Assembly: GCA_002412925.1 (NCBI GenBank)
Contig: DHVZ01000020.1
Coordinates: 39,217 to 75,279 of the forward strand
Length of the DNA stretch: 36,063 bases
From: Anaerolineales bacterium UBA5195
GTDB taxonomy: Bacteria > Chloroflexota > Anaerolineae > Anaerolineales > Villigracilaceae
Direction of reading: 5' to 3'
A model generated the notes under the pieces. The model searched no databases and was not told where the DNA came from. It saw only the letters and a list, made by a program, of their open reading frames with translations. Positions 21,696-29,402 of this stretch are shown in pieces (within the stretch, counting starts at the first letter, position 1; each line of letters starts with the position of its first letter). Position numbers and translations under genes: made by a program.

Positions 21696-21724
21696 TTGAC
21701 GGATGAGTTTCGCAGTGATATAAC
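21696..21724 (+). promoter_or_regulatory. Promoter of the threonine-attenuated aspartate kinase operon
   Basis: TTGACG (21696-21701) and TATAAC (21719-21724) are spaced by 17 bases. The start is expected near 21731, only a few bases before the leader-peptide ATG at 21735, so the leader may be translated leaderless or with a very short 5' end. Confidence 0.78.
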
Positions 21725-21734
21725 TGCGCCCAAT

Positions 21735-21821
21735 ATGAACCCGGCGTGCTCCACTACCATGACCATGACTACTACCTCGCGGAAATCCCGTGGGGTTGTG
21801 TCGTTTGGTAAGGTGAGCTGA
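21735..21821 (+). CDS. Threonine-rich leader peptide (thrL-like)
   Basis: The 28-codon frame contains TTMTMTTT at residues 7-14, which is six Thr codons and two Met codons in eight positions. It ends with TGA at 21819-21821. It lies between a strong promoter and an intrinsic terminator, upstream of aspartate kinase, the first enzyme toward threonine and methionine. Low threonyl-tRNA would stall a ribosome at codons 12-14 (21768-21776). That leaves 21790-21801 free to pair with 21847-21860 and block the terminator. A ribosome reaching the stop codon would cover 21790-21801 and allow termination. It resembles E. coli thrL in logic, not in sequence. Confidence 0.85.
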   Translation: MNPACSTTMTMTTTSRKSRGVVSFGKVS

Positions 21822-21883
21822 CCCAAACCAGAAGCTCTCTCTGCACACACAACGCCCCACGGAAATGTGGGGCGTTTTTATTT
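21790..21883 (+). promoter_or_regulatory. Transcription attenuator (antiterminator and terminator)
   Basis: Terminator: AACGCCCCAC (21851-21860) pairs perfectly with GTGGGGCGTT (21867-21876) around GGAAAT, followed by TTTTTATTT. Antiterminator: GTGGGG (21790-21795) pairs with CCCCAC (21855-21860) and TTGTGT (21796-21801) with ACACAA (21847-21852), bulging two bases. The two structures exclude each other. CTCCAC (21749-21754) could in turn mask 21790-21795 when the leader is untranslated. Confidence 0.85.
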
Positions 21884-21948
21884 CCCCGGCATATAGTCGG
21901 CGCTCAAGAGCGCCGAACCTGTAATCTAAATTTTCGAAGGAGAAGATT

Positions 21949-23382
21949 ATGGCACAGAAAGCATCCACAACGCTCGTGATGAAGTTTGGCGGCACCTCGG
22001 TGGGTTCATCGGGGGCCATGGCCAGCGCGGTGCAAATTGTCAGGGAGGCCTGCGCCGAATGGCCGCGAGTCGTTGTTGTGACTTCAGCGCTTTCAGGGGT
22101 GACCAACCTGCTTCTGGAGAGCGCCGCCCGCGCTGCAGTTGGCGACGTCAGCCAACTGCCGGATGCGGAGCAATCTCTCTTGGCCAACCACGAGACAATC
22201 GCCATCTCGCTGGTTCCGGACGAAGCCCGGCGCGCCTGCTTGATGGAGGAGATTGGCGGGCTGGTGCGTTACTTCGTCGAGTTGTGCAGCGCCATCGCTG
22301 TCTTGGGCGAGGCCACGCCGCGCGCGCTGGATGCGGTGGCTGGCCTGGGCGAGCGAATGAGCGCGCGCCTGCTGGCGGCAGCCTGCGAATGCGCCGGAGT
22401 GGCCGCGAAAGCTGTCGAAGCGACTGAGTTAATCATCACCAACGACCGCTACCAGAACGCGCACCCCGATTTTGGGGCGACCACCTTTGCAACGCGCTCC
22501 GTGCTGAATCCCTTGCTGAAAGCCGGGATTGTGCCGGTAGTGACCGGTTTCATCGGCGCTACGCCGCAGGGTATCCTGACAACCCTCGGGCGCGGCGGCT
22601 CTGACTATTCGGCGGCGATTTTAGGCGCGGTGTTGCCCGCTGACGAAGTCTGGATCTGGACGGATGTGGATGGCGTCATGACGGCCGACCCACGCATGGT
22701 GCCCGAGGCACAGACCCTGCCGGAAATCAGCTACGGGGAAATTGCAGAACTGGCCTATTACGGCGCGAAGGTCTTGCACCCCAAGACCGTCCGCCCGGTG
22801 GTCGAGGCGGGAATCGGCCTGCGCATCTGCAACACCTTCAACCCGTCGCACCCCGGCACGTGGCTGGTTGCGAATGGGCAGAATGGCAAAAACTTCAAAG
22901 GTGATAAGGTTATCAAGGCAGTCACCGCCATCCGCAAGCAAAAACTGGTGACAATTGAAGGGCGCGGCATGTTAGGCGTTCCCGGCGTAGCAGCGCGCGC
23001 TTTCGCAGCGGTCGCCTCCACGCGGACGAGTGTTCCGCTCATCACGCAGGCTTCTTCAGAACAATCGATTTGTTTTGCGGTGCCCTCCGAAATGGCAGAA
23101 GCGGTTCTGGGGGCTCTCGAAAAAGTTTTTGCAGTCGAACTGGCCGATAAAGACATCGATCGCGTTTGGGCTACACAGGATGTGGCAATCATCACGGCCG
23201 TCGGTGTAGGCACGCGTCATACCCCCGGCGTGGCAGGACAGATTTTTACCCAGCTGGGTGATGCCGAGGTAAACGTGTTAGCCATTGCACATGGTTCTTC
23301 GGATGTGTCGATCAGTATGGTCGTTGAAAGTGCCGAGACCGAGAAATCAGTGCAGGCGCTGCATGAATTAATTGTCAAGTAA
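21949..23382 (+). CDS. Aspartate kinase (ThrA-type, monofunctional)
   Basis: This enzyme phosphorylates aspartate, the first step to Lys, Met and Thr. The 477-residue protein has KFGGTSVGS (12-20), TSALSGVTN, GLGERMSARL, GRGGSDYSAAILG and WTDVDGVMTADPR in the kinase domain. Two C-terminal ACT domains follow (TIEGRGMLGVPGVAARAFAAVA and ITAVGVGTRHTPGVAGQIFTQL), which bind an allosteric amino acid. The sequence is closest in style to the kinase half of ThrA, but no homoserine dehydrogenase domain follows. The threonine-rich leader in front suggests that threonine is the controlling product. Strong RBS (GAAGGAGAA) before ATG 21949. Asd follows 86 bases later. Confidence 0.93.
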   Translation: MAQKASTTLVMKFGGTSVGSSGAMASAVQIVREACAEWPRVVVVTSALSGVTNLLLESAARAAVGDVSQLPDAEQSLLANHETIAISLVPDEARRACLMEEIGGLVRYFVELCSAIAVLGEATPRALDAVAGLGERMSARLLAAACECAGVAAKAVEATELIITNDRYQNAHPDFGATTFATRSVLNPLLKAGIVPVVTGFIGATPQGILTTLGRGGSDYSAAILGAVLPADEVWIWTDVDGVMTADPRMVPEAQTLPEISYGEIAELAYYGAKVLHPKTVRPVVEAGIGLRICNTFNPSHPGTWLVANGQNGKNFKGDKVIKAVTAIRKQKLVTIEGRGMLGVPGVAARAFAAVASTRTSVPLITQASSEQSICFAVPSEMAEAVLGALEKVFAVELADKDIDRVWATQDVAIITAVGVGTRHTPGVAGQIFTQLGDAEVNVLAIAHGSSDVSISMVVESAETEKSVQALHELIVK

Positions 23383-23388
23383 TGGAAT

Positions 23389-23446
23389 CCAACGACTGGA
23401 GTCGTTGGGTTAAACGCCAAAGTCCAAAGTCAGGAAACTTTGGACT
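23389..23446 (+). repeat. Two tandem hairpins between aspartate kinase and asd
   Basis: CCAACGAC (23389-23396) pairs with GTCGTTGG (23401-23408) around TGGA. AGTCCAAAGT (23421-23430) pairs with ACTTTGGACT (23437-23446) around CAGGAA. Neither is followed by a T tract, so RNA processing or stabilisation is more likely than termination. Confidence 0.75.
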
Positions 23447-23468
23447 CCAAAATGGAAAAGGAGCTTTG

Positions 23469-24527
23469 ATGATTTCTAAATTGATCCCCGTTGCTGTTCT
23501 CGGCGCCACCGGTTCTGTCGGCCAGCGCTTCGTTTCCCTGCTTGATGGCCATCCCTGGTTCAAGGTGGTTGCGTTGGCGGCCTCCGACCGTTCGGAAGGC
23601 AAACCGTATGCCCAGGCCTGCCGCTGGGTGCTCTCTGACCCGATGCCGGCCTGGGCGCGGGAGATGGCGCTGGTTCCGGCCACGCCGCAGGCTGTCAGCG
23701 GTGCGAAAATCGTCTTTTCGGCGTTGCCCGCTGATCTGGCGAAAGACCTGGAACCGGAATTTTCCAAAGCCGGGTTCGCCGTTTGCTCGAACGCTTCCTC
23801 TTATCGCCGCGAAGCGGATGTGCCGCTGCTGCTGCCCGAGGTCAACGCTGAACATATCCAACTTATCCGCCAGCAGCGTCAGAACCGCGGCTGGAGCGGC
23901 TGCATCCTGACCAACCCAAACTGTACCAGCACCGGTCTGACTGTCGCGTTGAAGGCTTTGCAGGATCATTTTGGTCTCAAACGCGCTTTTGTGGTTTCGC
24001 TCCAGGCGCTTTCCGGCGCGGGCTATCCGGGCGTGTCTTCGTTGGATATTATCGATAATGTCATTCCCAACATTGGCGGCGAGGAGGAAAAGGTGGAGTG
24101 GGAGCCGCGCAAAATTCTCGGCAGCCTGGGCGCAAACGGGGTCGATTTTGCGGAAGTCCAATTTTCGGCGCACACCAACCGGGTGGCCGTGGTGGACGGG
24201 CATACCGTTTGTGTGAGTGTGGAATTAAATGAACCTGTCTCTCCCGAAGCTGCCGTCCGCGCTTTGAACGCATACCAGTCCCCGGCCTCCGCCCGCGACC
24301 TGCCCTCCGCGCCGCAGCCTGTCATCACCATCCGCGAGGAGGCTGACCGGCCCCAGCCGCGCCTCGACCGGTTGACCGGCAAAGGCATGACCACCGTCGT
24401 TGGACGCGTGCGAACCGACCCATTGTTCCACATCAAGTTCGTGGTGCTCTCACACAACACCATCCGTGGCGCGGCGGGGGGGTCGATCTATAACGCGGAG
24501 TTGTTGGTGAAAGAAAAGTTGCTGTAG
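23469..24527 (+). CDS. asd: Aspartate-semialdehyde dehydrogenase
   Basis: This enzyme reduces aspartyl phosphate to aspartate semialdehyde, the step after aspartate kinase. The 352-residue protein begins MISKLIPVAVLGATGSVGQRFVSLL (NADP motif GATGSVG). The active-site Cys lies in LTNPNCTSTGL, and ALSGAGYPGVSSLDIIDNVIPNIGGEEEKVEWEPRKIL is typical of the archaeal/fungal-type ASADH subgroup. The His of SAHTNRVAVVDGHT belongs to the active site. ATG 23469 is chosen because AAGGAG lies just before it; the open frame upstream covers the intercistronic hairpins. It is cotranscribed with aspartate kinase under the threonine attenuator. Confidence 0.94.
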   Translation: MISKLIPVAVLGATGSVGQRFVSLLDGHPWFKVVALAASDRSEGKPYAQACRWVLSDPMPAWAREMALVPATPQAVSGAKIVFSALPADLAKDLEPEFSKAGFAVCSNASSYRREADVPLLLPEVNAEHIQLIRQQRQNRGWSGCILTNPNCTSTGLTVALKALQDHFGLKRAFVVSLQALSGAGYPGVSSLDIIDNVIPNIGGEEEKVEWEPRKILGSLGANGVDFAEVQFSAHTNRVAVVDGHTVCVSVELNEPVSPEAAVRALNAYQSPASARDLPSAPQPVITIREEADRPQPRLDRLTGKGMTTVVGRVRTDPLFHIKFVVLSHNTIRGAAGGSIYNAELLVKEKLL

Positions 24528-24556
24528 ACGGTGGACGATGAACCGTGGACGATAAA

Positions 24557-24597
24557 CGATGACGGACGACCATCAGGTCATCCGTCATCGTGGTTTT
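24557..24597. terminator. Terminator between converging asd and phosphoribosyltransferase genes
   Basis: The arms at 24557-24571 and 24576-24590 match at 14 of 15 positions (CGATGACGGA outer part) around ATCA and are followed by TGGTTTT. The flanking sequence repeats words such as GTGGACGAT and ACCGTGGAC, a low-complexity intergenic filler. Confidence 0.75.
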
Positions 24598-24628
24598 GTG
24601 GTCTATGGTCTACCGTTCACGGTCGGTT

Positions 24629-25150
24629 CTACAACCGATCCCCTTCGCCCAGCATGACCCTGTCCGCGCCCCGGTCGATCTCCCAGGGGTAGATGACGCG
24701 CGCGTCGGTCACATCGGCATAGTAATCGGGTTTGGAGGTGTTAAAGAGCGTGCGATACGGGTTGAAATGCAGCACACAGGTTTCTGGAAAGCCGCCCGCC
24801 GCGGAAACGCGGTTCTTGACAGCGGTAATCGTCCGCCCGGAGCCCCAGACATCATCAACCAGGAGCATCGTTCGTCCAAGGAGTTGGTCCTCGGGCGGAA
24901 ACTGGATGAACTCGGGCCAGACCATCAGCCTGTTCTTCTGGTGAGCCATCTCGGCGGGGAAGTCCACGGCAGCGGTCAGGATATGGGTAATCCCCATCGC
25001 CTCCGCCAGCATCCCGCCGGGAATCAGGCCGCCGCGCGTGATGATGACCATCCCATTAAATTCCCGGTTGAACTGCGGGACAAGTTTATCGATCAGACGA
25101 TCAACATCGTCCCAGGTCAGAAAGACACGGCGGGGAAGATTGGGCTGCAT
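24629..25150 (-). CDS. Purine (Gpt/Hpt-like) phosphoribosyltransferase
   Basis: The 173-residue protein carries the PRPP-binding loop LLVDDVWGSGRTI (about residues 95-107) and an N-terminal flexible-loop region ending FNGMVIITRGGLIPGGMLAEAMGI, as in xanthine/hypoxanthine phosphoribosyltransferases. C-terminal YYADVTDARVIYPWEID resembles the base-recognition hood of Gpt-type enzymes, where the I-YPWE motif is common. It would salvage purine bases into nucleotides in the cytoplasm. ATG 25150 starts right after the stop of the upstream membrane-protein gene (25152-25154); a TTG at 25162 is an alternative. The two genes are cotranscribed. Confidence 0.85.
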   Translation of the reverse strand: MQPNLPRRVFLTWDDVDRLIDKLVPQFNREFNGMVIITRGGLIPGGMLAEAMGITHILTAAVDFPAEMAHQKNRLMVWPEFIQFPPEDQLLGRTMLLVDDVWGSGRTITAVKNRVSAAGGFPETCVLHFNPYRTLFNTSKPDYYADVTDARVIYPWEIDRGADRVMLGEGDRL

Positions 25151-25151
25151 C

Positions 25152-26039
25152 TTACTGTCCAATCACGGCGGCCAGCGGCGCGGGGATGGCAACCGGAAGA
25201 CCCTGTTCCGCGTCTTCCACGTTGCGCGCCCACAGGTACAGACAGGTGTGGTAGGCAGTGGCCGTGTACGATCCGATGACATTGGCGGCCATGAAAAAGA
25301 TCGAGGCGACGAGCACGCCCAAGACAACGGCGGCCACGATCAGGGGAGTCGAGGCTCCGGCGATGGAGATCAGGGGGAAGGCGATCCCAAAGCCCAGTCC
25401 CAGGCCAATGACAGCAAAAACGAATCCAATCAGACCGGTGACGAAATTCACACCAACGGTGCTGATCCCGACCAGCAGCAGGTTGTTCTTGACAATATAG
25501 GTGGCGCGCTTCAGGCCGTCTTTAAGATTGACGTCCTCGACAACCATGATGGGCAGCACCAGGAAGGTCGCTTCCGTCCAGAGGGTGTCAATCAGGTTGG
25601 CAATCCCCTCACGGATTGAGTTGCGGTTCCGGCCCTTGCCCTTAACCCAGTTCTTGACGATATTAACCAGCGTGGAAGCCGCCGCCAGCGAGAGGATATC
25701 GAGCCAGTCGCGCTTGACAATTTCCCAGGCTTTGTCCATTTTTCCATCGCCATGAGTCAGGTAATCATAAATGAGTTTGACCGTCATGGCCGAAAAAACG
25801 TAGGTGACTGCATACTGCGCAAAAACGAGCAGCGCGCCAAGCACGCCCAGGATGGCCTGCGCGATGGCGCCTTCCATGCCAAAAATCAGGGCCGCCAGTG
25901 CAATCGGAATCAGGCCGATGAGCGAAACAATAAAACCGGCGACCAGGGTGTAAATCGAGGGTTGGATCAGGTCTTTGTCAGCCAGGGCCATTTTCCAGGC
26001 CTGGGTCAGGAAGTTCCAGCCGCGCGAGAAGGATTCCAT
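25152..26039 (-). CDS. Multi-pass membrane protein (DUF6159-like)
   Basis: The 295-residue protein begins SFSRGWNFLTQAWKMALADKDLIQPSIY, an amphipathic start, followed by about six hydrophobic segments (FIVSLIGLIPIALAALIFG, LGVLGALLVFAQYAVTYVFSAM, FVFAVIGLGLGFGIAFPLISIAG, LIVAAVVLGVLVASIFFMAANVIGS). ATFLVLPIMVVEDVNLKDGLKRATYIVKNN is a conserved cytoplasmic stretch. This arrangement agrees with DUF6159, whose function is unknown. The gene is read from ATG 26039 and is followed directly by the phosphoribosyltransferase. The family call is from memory and moderately sure. Confidence 0.68.
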   Translation of the reverse strand: MESFSRGWNFLTQAWKMALADKDLIQPSIYTLVAGFIVSLIGLIPIALAALIFGMEGAIAQAILGVLGALLVFAQYAVTYVFSAMTVKLIYDYLTHGDGKMDKAWEIVKRDWLDILSLAAASTLVNIVKNWVKGKGRNRNSIREGIANLIDTLWTEATFLVLPIMVVEDVNLKDGLKRATYIVKNNLLLVGISTVGVNFVTGLIGFVFAVIGLGLGFGIAFPLISIAGASTPLIVAAVVLGVLVASIFFMAANVIGSYTATAYHTCLYLWARNVEDAEQGLPVAIPAPLAAVIGQ

Positions 26040-26096
26040 AAAAATCTCCGATAATTAGTTTTGAACGGGGGCCAAGAAGGATTGTATCGCAAATCA

Positions 26097-28634
26097 TTAT
26101 AGCAAACTTACCGGCTCGACTTCAACCCGCCAACCATTCGGAATGCGCCCGCGCAGGAACGCAACCGGGTCTGGCCCACGCAGGATGACCTGCCAGCGGT
26201 AAATCCCATTGATTTTGGCAAAGAAACACGGCACTGGCCCAATCAGGTCCGTTTCCGTCCGCTTTTCCGTTTTCATCTCCGCCGACAGTCTTTCAGCCAA
26301 TTGATGGGCCTGCCTTTCAGCTTCAACGTTTTCGCGATGACGGTATTCCAGCCGCACCAGCCGTCCAAACGGTGGATAGCCCAGCTTGCGGCGGTTGTCG
26401 ATTTCCCACTCGTAAAATGCGGCGTAATCGTGTTTGGCCGCCATCTGGATGACCGGGTTTTCGGGCATAAAGGTCTGCAGGACGACTTTTCCGCCGCGCA
26501 CGGAACGTCCGGCCCGCCCGGCGACCTGCGTCAGCAGTTGGAAAGCGCGTTCAGCGGCGAAGGGGTCTGGCAGCGACAGCCCTACATCCGCCAGAACGAT
26601 CCCGACCAGCGTCACCAGCGGCAGGTCCAGCCCCTTGGCGAGCATCTGCGTCCCGACCAGCACATCGGCCTGGTGGTTGGCAAAATGCGTCAGGATCAGT
26701 TCGTGCGCGTCCTTTTCGCGGGTCGTCTCCCAGTCCCAGCGCAGCGGACGGGCCTTCGGCAGCAGCGCCGTCACTTCGGCTTCGACTTTTTCACTCCCCA
26801 GGCCATAAGCGCGGATCTGGTCGCTCTTGCAGCTCGGACAGGTTTTGGGCATCTGGCGGGTGTAGCCGCAGCGGTGGCAGCGCAACGCGCTCCCGCTATC
26901 GATGTGGTAAGTCAGCGGCGTCTCACAATTCGGGCATTTGAGCACACTGCCACAATCGCGGCAGAAAACATAAGTGGCTGTGCCGCGCCGGTTTAGATAG
27001 AGGATCGCCTGTTCACCGCGCTCCAGCGTCTCGGCCAGGGATTCGGCCAGGGTCCGGCTGAAAATCCCGCGGTTGCCCGCCTTGAGTTCTTCGCGCATGT
27101 CAACAACGGAAACCGGCGGCAGGCTGAAACCCGCCTCTGTTTCGGCGCCGACCACGCGCTGGGGCAGTTCCAGTAAATGCAAATCCGTTTCCCTTTGCCT
27201 TCCTTCGTATCCGCTTGCCCCGCTTTTTTGGGCGGGGTTGTGCTTAATTGCACTCCGATAGCGCAAAGCAACTGGCGGGGTGGCGCTGCCCAACAGACAG
27301 ACCGCTCCGCTGATCCGGGCGTATAATTCCGCGGCCCTGACGGCGTGATAAAACGGTGGAGCAGACTGGTAGTATGAATGATCGTGACATTCGTCGGCGA
27401 CGATCAGGCCCAGATTGGGCAGCGGCGCGAACAGGGCCGAGCGTGCCCCAATGATGACCTTTAACGCCCCGCTGCGTGCCCGCCTCCAGGTATCGTAGCG
27501 TTCCCCTTCCGAAAGCTTGCTGTGGACCAGTCCCACCTGGCCGGGGAAACGCGCCACGAAACGGTGAACAAGCTGGGGTGTCAGCGCAATCTCAGGGACG
27601 AGGATGATCGCGCTCTGTCCGCGGCGCAGGGCTTCGGCGGTGGCGCGCAGGTAAATCTCGGTCTTGCCCGAGCCGGTCACCCCGTGCAGCAGGAATGGCA
27701 GATTAGCAAATTGGAAATTGGAAATAGGAGCTTGAAAGGCGCGCAGAATTTCTGCCAGCGCCGCATCTTGTGCGGGTGTCAGAATCAATTCCTGGTCTGC
27801 TTGTTTCCCTATTTCCCCGCCCCCCATCTTCCCCAGCGGATCGCGAAAAATCTCGGTTTCAAAGAGTCTGATCAGCCCGTGCTCGTCGAGTTCCTGCAAA
27901 TCGGCCAGGTTACAGCCTGACGCGGCGTAAATCCAGGCCACGGCCACCGCTGCGGGTTCCTGAATCAGGAAGCGCAGCGCTTTTTGACGGCGTTCCAGCG
28001 TGGCAACAGTCTTACCCAAATCGGGCATGGCCGCTTCGGCCTGCTCCGGCGTGACGGCCAATTGCGCGGTGCGGATGAACTTGGGCCGCACGCTCGGCGG
28101 CGGCAAGATCGACTGGCTGCCCAAAATCGCCTGCCGGATCAGCCCCTGCGCCGATTTGCGCCATTCCACGCGCTCAAAATGCCGGTCAATCTGCCGCCCG
28201 CGCAATGGGCCGCGGGTTTCGAGCAGGTTGAGCAGTCGTTTCTGGATTTCGGGGAATTGTTTCTGGTCCACGCCCTTCCATCTCTCGGACAGGGTGTAAA
28301 GCACATCGGTCTGCTGCGAAAGTCCCGGCGGCAGCATCAAGTCGATCATCGAGGCCAGCGGGTTGAGCGTGGCCGCGGCCAGTTGGCGGGCCAGTTCAAT
28401 TTGCGCCGCGGTCAGGACGGGTTCCGGGTCGAGCAGGTCGAGCATACTTTTGGTCTGCGCCACCGCGGCCTGTCCGAGCAGTTCAAGCACCACGCCCTGC
28501 ACCGTCTGCGCTCCAAACGGAACGCGCACCAGGTGCCCAACCTCCACCCGCCCTTCCAACTCGGGCGGCAGGTGATAATCGAACTCCCCGCTGACGGCGG
28601 ACACATTCACAGCAACACGGACGAAGGGTGGCAT
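26097..28634 (-). CDS. priA: Primosomal protein N' (replication restart helicase PriA)
   Basis: PriA recognises stalled forks and reloads the replisome. The 845-residue protein has the N-terminal DNA-binding domain (FDYHLPPELEGRVEVGHLVRVPFG). Helicase motif I is HGVTGSGKTEIYL near residue 316, motif II DECHDHSYYQ near 413 (DECH where DEEH is usual), and motif III LLGSATPP. An eight-cysteine zinc region follows near 558-605 (CRDCGSVLKCPNCETPLTYH..LRCHRCGYT..CPSC). The C-terminal motor has GTQMLAKGLDLP and QVAGRAGRS. Two stretches look inserted: PISNFQFA before motif I, encoded by a 7-bp tandem repeat, and about 18 residues after motif III, encoded by a GC hairpin. The frame is intact. Confidence 0.93.
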   Translation of the reverse strand: MPPFVRVAVNVSAVSGEFDYHLPPELEGRVEVGHLVRVPFGAQTVQGVVLELLGQAAVAQTKSMLDLLDPEPVLTAAQIELARQLAAATLNPLASMIDLMLPPGLSQQTDVLYTLSERWKGVDQKQFPEIQKRLLNLLETRGPLRGRQIDRHFERVEWRKSAQGLIRQAILGSQSILPPPSVRPKFIRTAQLAVTPEQAEAAMPDLGKTVATLERRQKALRFLIQEPAAVAVAWIYAASGCNLADLQELDEHGLIRLFETEIFRDPLGKMGGGEIGKQADQELILTPAQDAALAEILRAFQAPISNFQFANLPFLLHGVTGSGKTEIYLRATAEALRRGQSAIILVPEIALTPQLVHRFVARFPGQVGLVHSKLSEGERYDTWRRARSGALKVIIGARSALFAPLPNLGLIVADECHDHSYYQSAPPFYHAVRAAELYARISGAVCLLGSATPPVALRYRSAIKHNPAQKSGASGYEGRQRETDLHLLELPQRVVGAETEAGFSLPPVSVVDMREELKAGNRGIFSRTLAESLAETLERGEQAILYLNRRGTATYVFCRDCGSVLKCPNCETPLTYHIDSGSALRCHRCGYTRQMPKTCPSCKSDQIRAYGLGSEKVEAEVTALLPKARPLRWDWETTREKDAHELILTHFANHQADVLVGTQMLAKGLDLPLVTLVGIVLADVGLSLPDPFAAERAFQLLTQVAGRAGRSVRGGKVVLQTFMPENPVIQMAAKHDYAAFYEWEIDNRRKLGYPPFGRLVRLEYRHRENVEAERQAHQLAERLSAEMKTEKRTETDLIGPVPCFFAKINGIYRWQVILRGPDPVAFLRGRIPNGWRVEVEPVSLL

Positions 28635-28664
28635 GGGTATGTGAAATACTGGGCAAAGAGGTGC

Positions 28665-29402
28665 TTAAACCTTTTTACCTGAATTAAACCTGACCAGCTT
28701 TCGCCAGTCGATCTCGTTGCTTAGCGTATAAAAATTTTTGCCAAATTCTGCGGTAAAAGCGTTGATTCTTCGGGCATAAGCCTGGTTGAATTCTTCATTG
28801 CGTTCTTTAGCGCGATGACCTAACGGTTCGATAATATCAGTGTAAAGATTTTCTTCCCCCGAGACAAATTCCCAAAATTCCTGGCCGCATAACTTGAAAT
28901 AATCCCCTTTATTGGGTTGGTTGTCTTTTCCATAGCAGCAACCGTTGACCGCGATAACCTCTCGAATGCCGCCGCTTGTTCCTAAAACCCGCTTCGCTTT
29001 TTTGAAATCATCGCGCATTTTGCTCACTTGGCGGCTGTTGCCCCAATTTGGCCCCGATTTGATGGAAACGATGTAAAGTTTTCCATCTTTTTGGAATTCC
29101 AAGTCAATACCTTCCGCCGATGATTTTCGTCCGCCATAGACCTTTTCACAGACAAAGATAGCTAACCCTTCCAGAAACTCGCCAAAAATAGTTTCTTCCT
29201 GTGAAGAGAGATGCGCATCCAACAAGGTTTTTACCAGTTCTGCGCCAGTTAAAATGTTTTTGGCTTTGAACAGGTACACATTTTTACGTTTGAGAATTCC
29301 TTCCAGTTTCAAGCTATCTAGGCTTTGCAACCGGCGCTGATGAAAATTTCCAATATGTCCTTCGACATAAGCAACAACGTCATGCAGGTTTGTTTTCATC
29401 AT
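28665..29402 (-). CDS. Type II restriction endonuclease (PmeII-like)
   Basis: The 245-residue protein has a PD-(D/E)XK-type core: GEFLEGLAIFVCEKVYGG, EGIDLEFQKDGKLYIVSIKSGPNWGNSRQ, where the Asp of GIDLEF and the K of SIKSG are the expected metal and catalytic residues. The stretch from GIDLEF to KMRDDFKKAK resembles PmeII-family enzymes as I know them; the recognition site cannot be told. It overlaps the methyltransferase upstream by 23 bases, forming a restriction-modification pair. Base composition is visibly lower in GC than the flanking priA, which points to acquisition by transfer. The start is one of two consecutive ATG codons. Confidence 0.78.
   Translation of the reverse strand: MMKTNLHDVVAYVEGHIGNFHQRRLQSLDSLKLEGILKRKNVYLFKAKNILTGAELVKTLLDAHLSSQEETIFGEFLEGLAIFVCEKVYGGRKSSAEGIDLEFQKDGKLYIVSIKSGPNWGNSRQVSKMRDDFKKAKRVLGTSGGIREVIAVNGCCYGKDNQPNKGDYFKLCGQEFWEFVSGEENLYTDIIEPLGHRAKERNEEFNQAYARRINAFTAEFGKNFYTLSNEIDWRKLVRFNSGKKV

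Noticed and set aside
24528..24628. Repeated words GTGGACGAT / ACCGTGGAC, considered as a CRISPR or satellite
   Set aside because: Copies are short, irregular and without spacers of constant size; a terminator hairpin explains the central part.
25150..25162. TTG at 25162 as start of the phosphoribosyltransferase
   Set aside because: ATG at 25150 follows the upstream stop closely and gives the usual N-terminus; the TTG adds only four residues.
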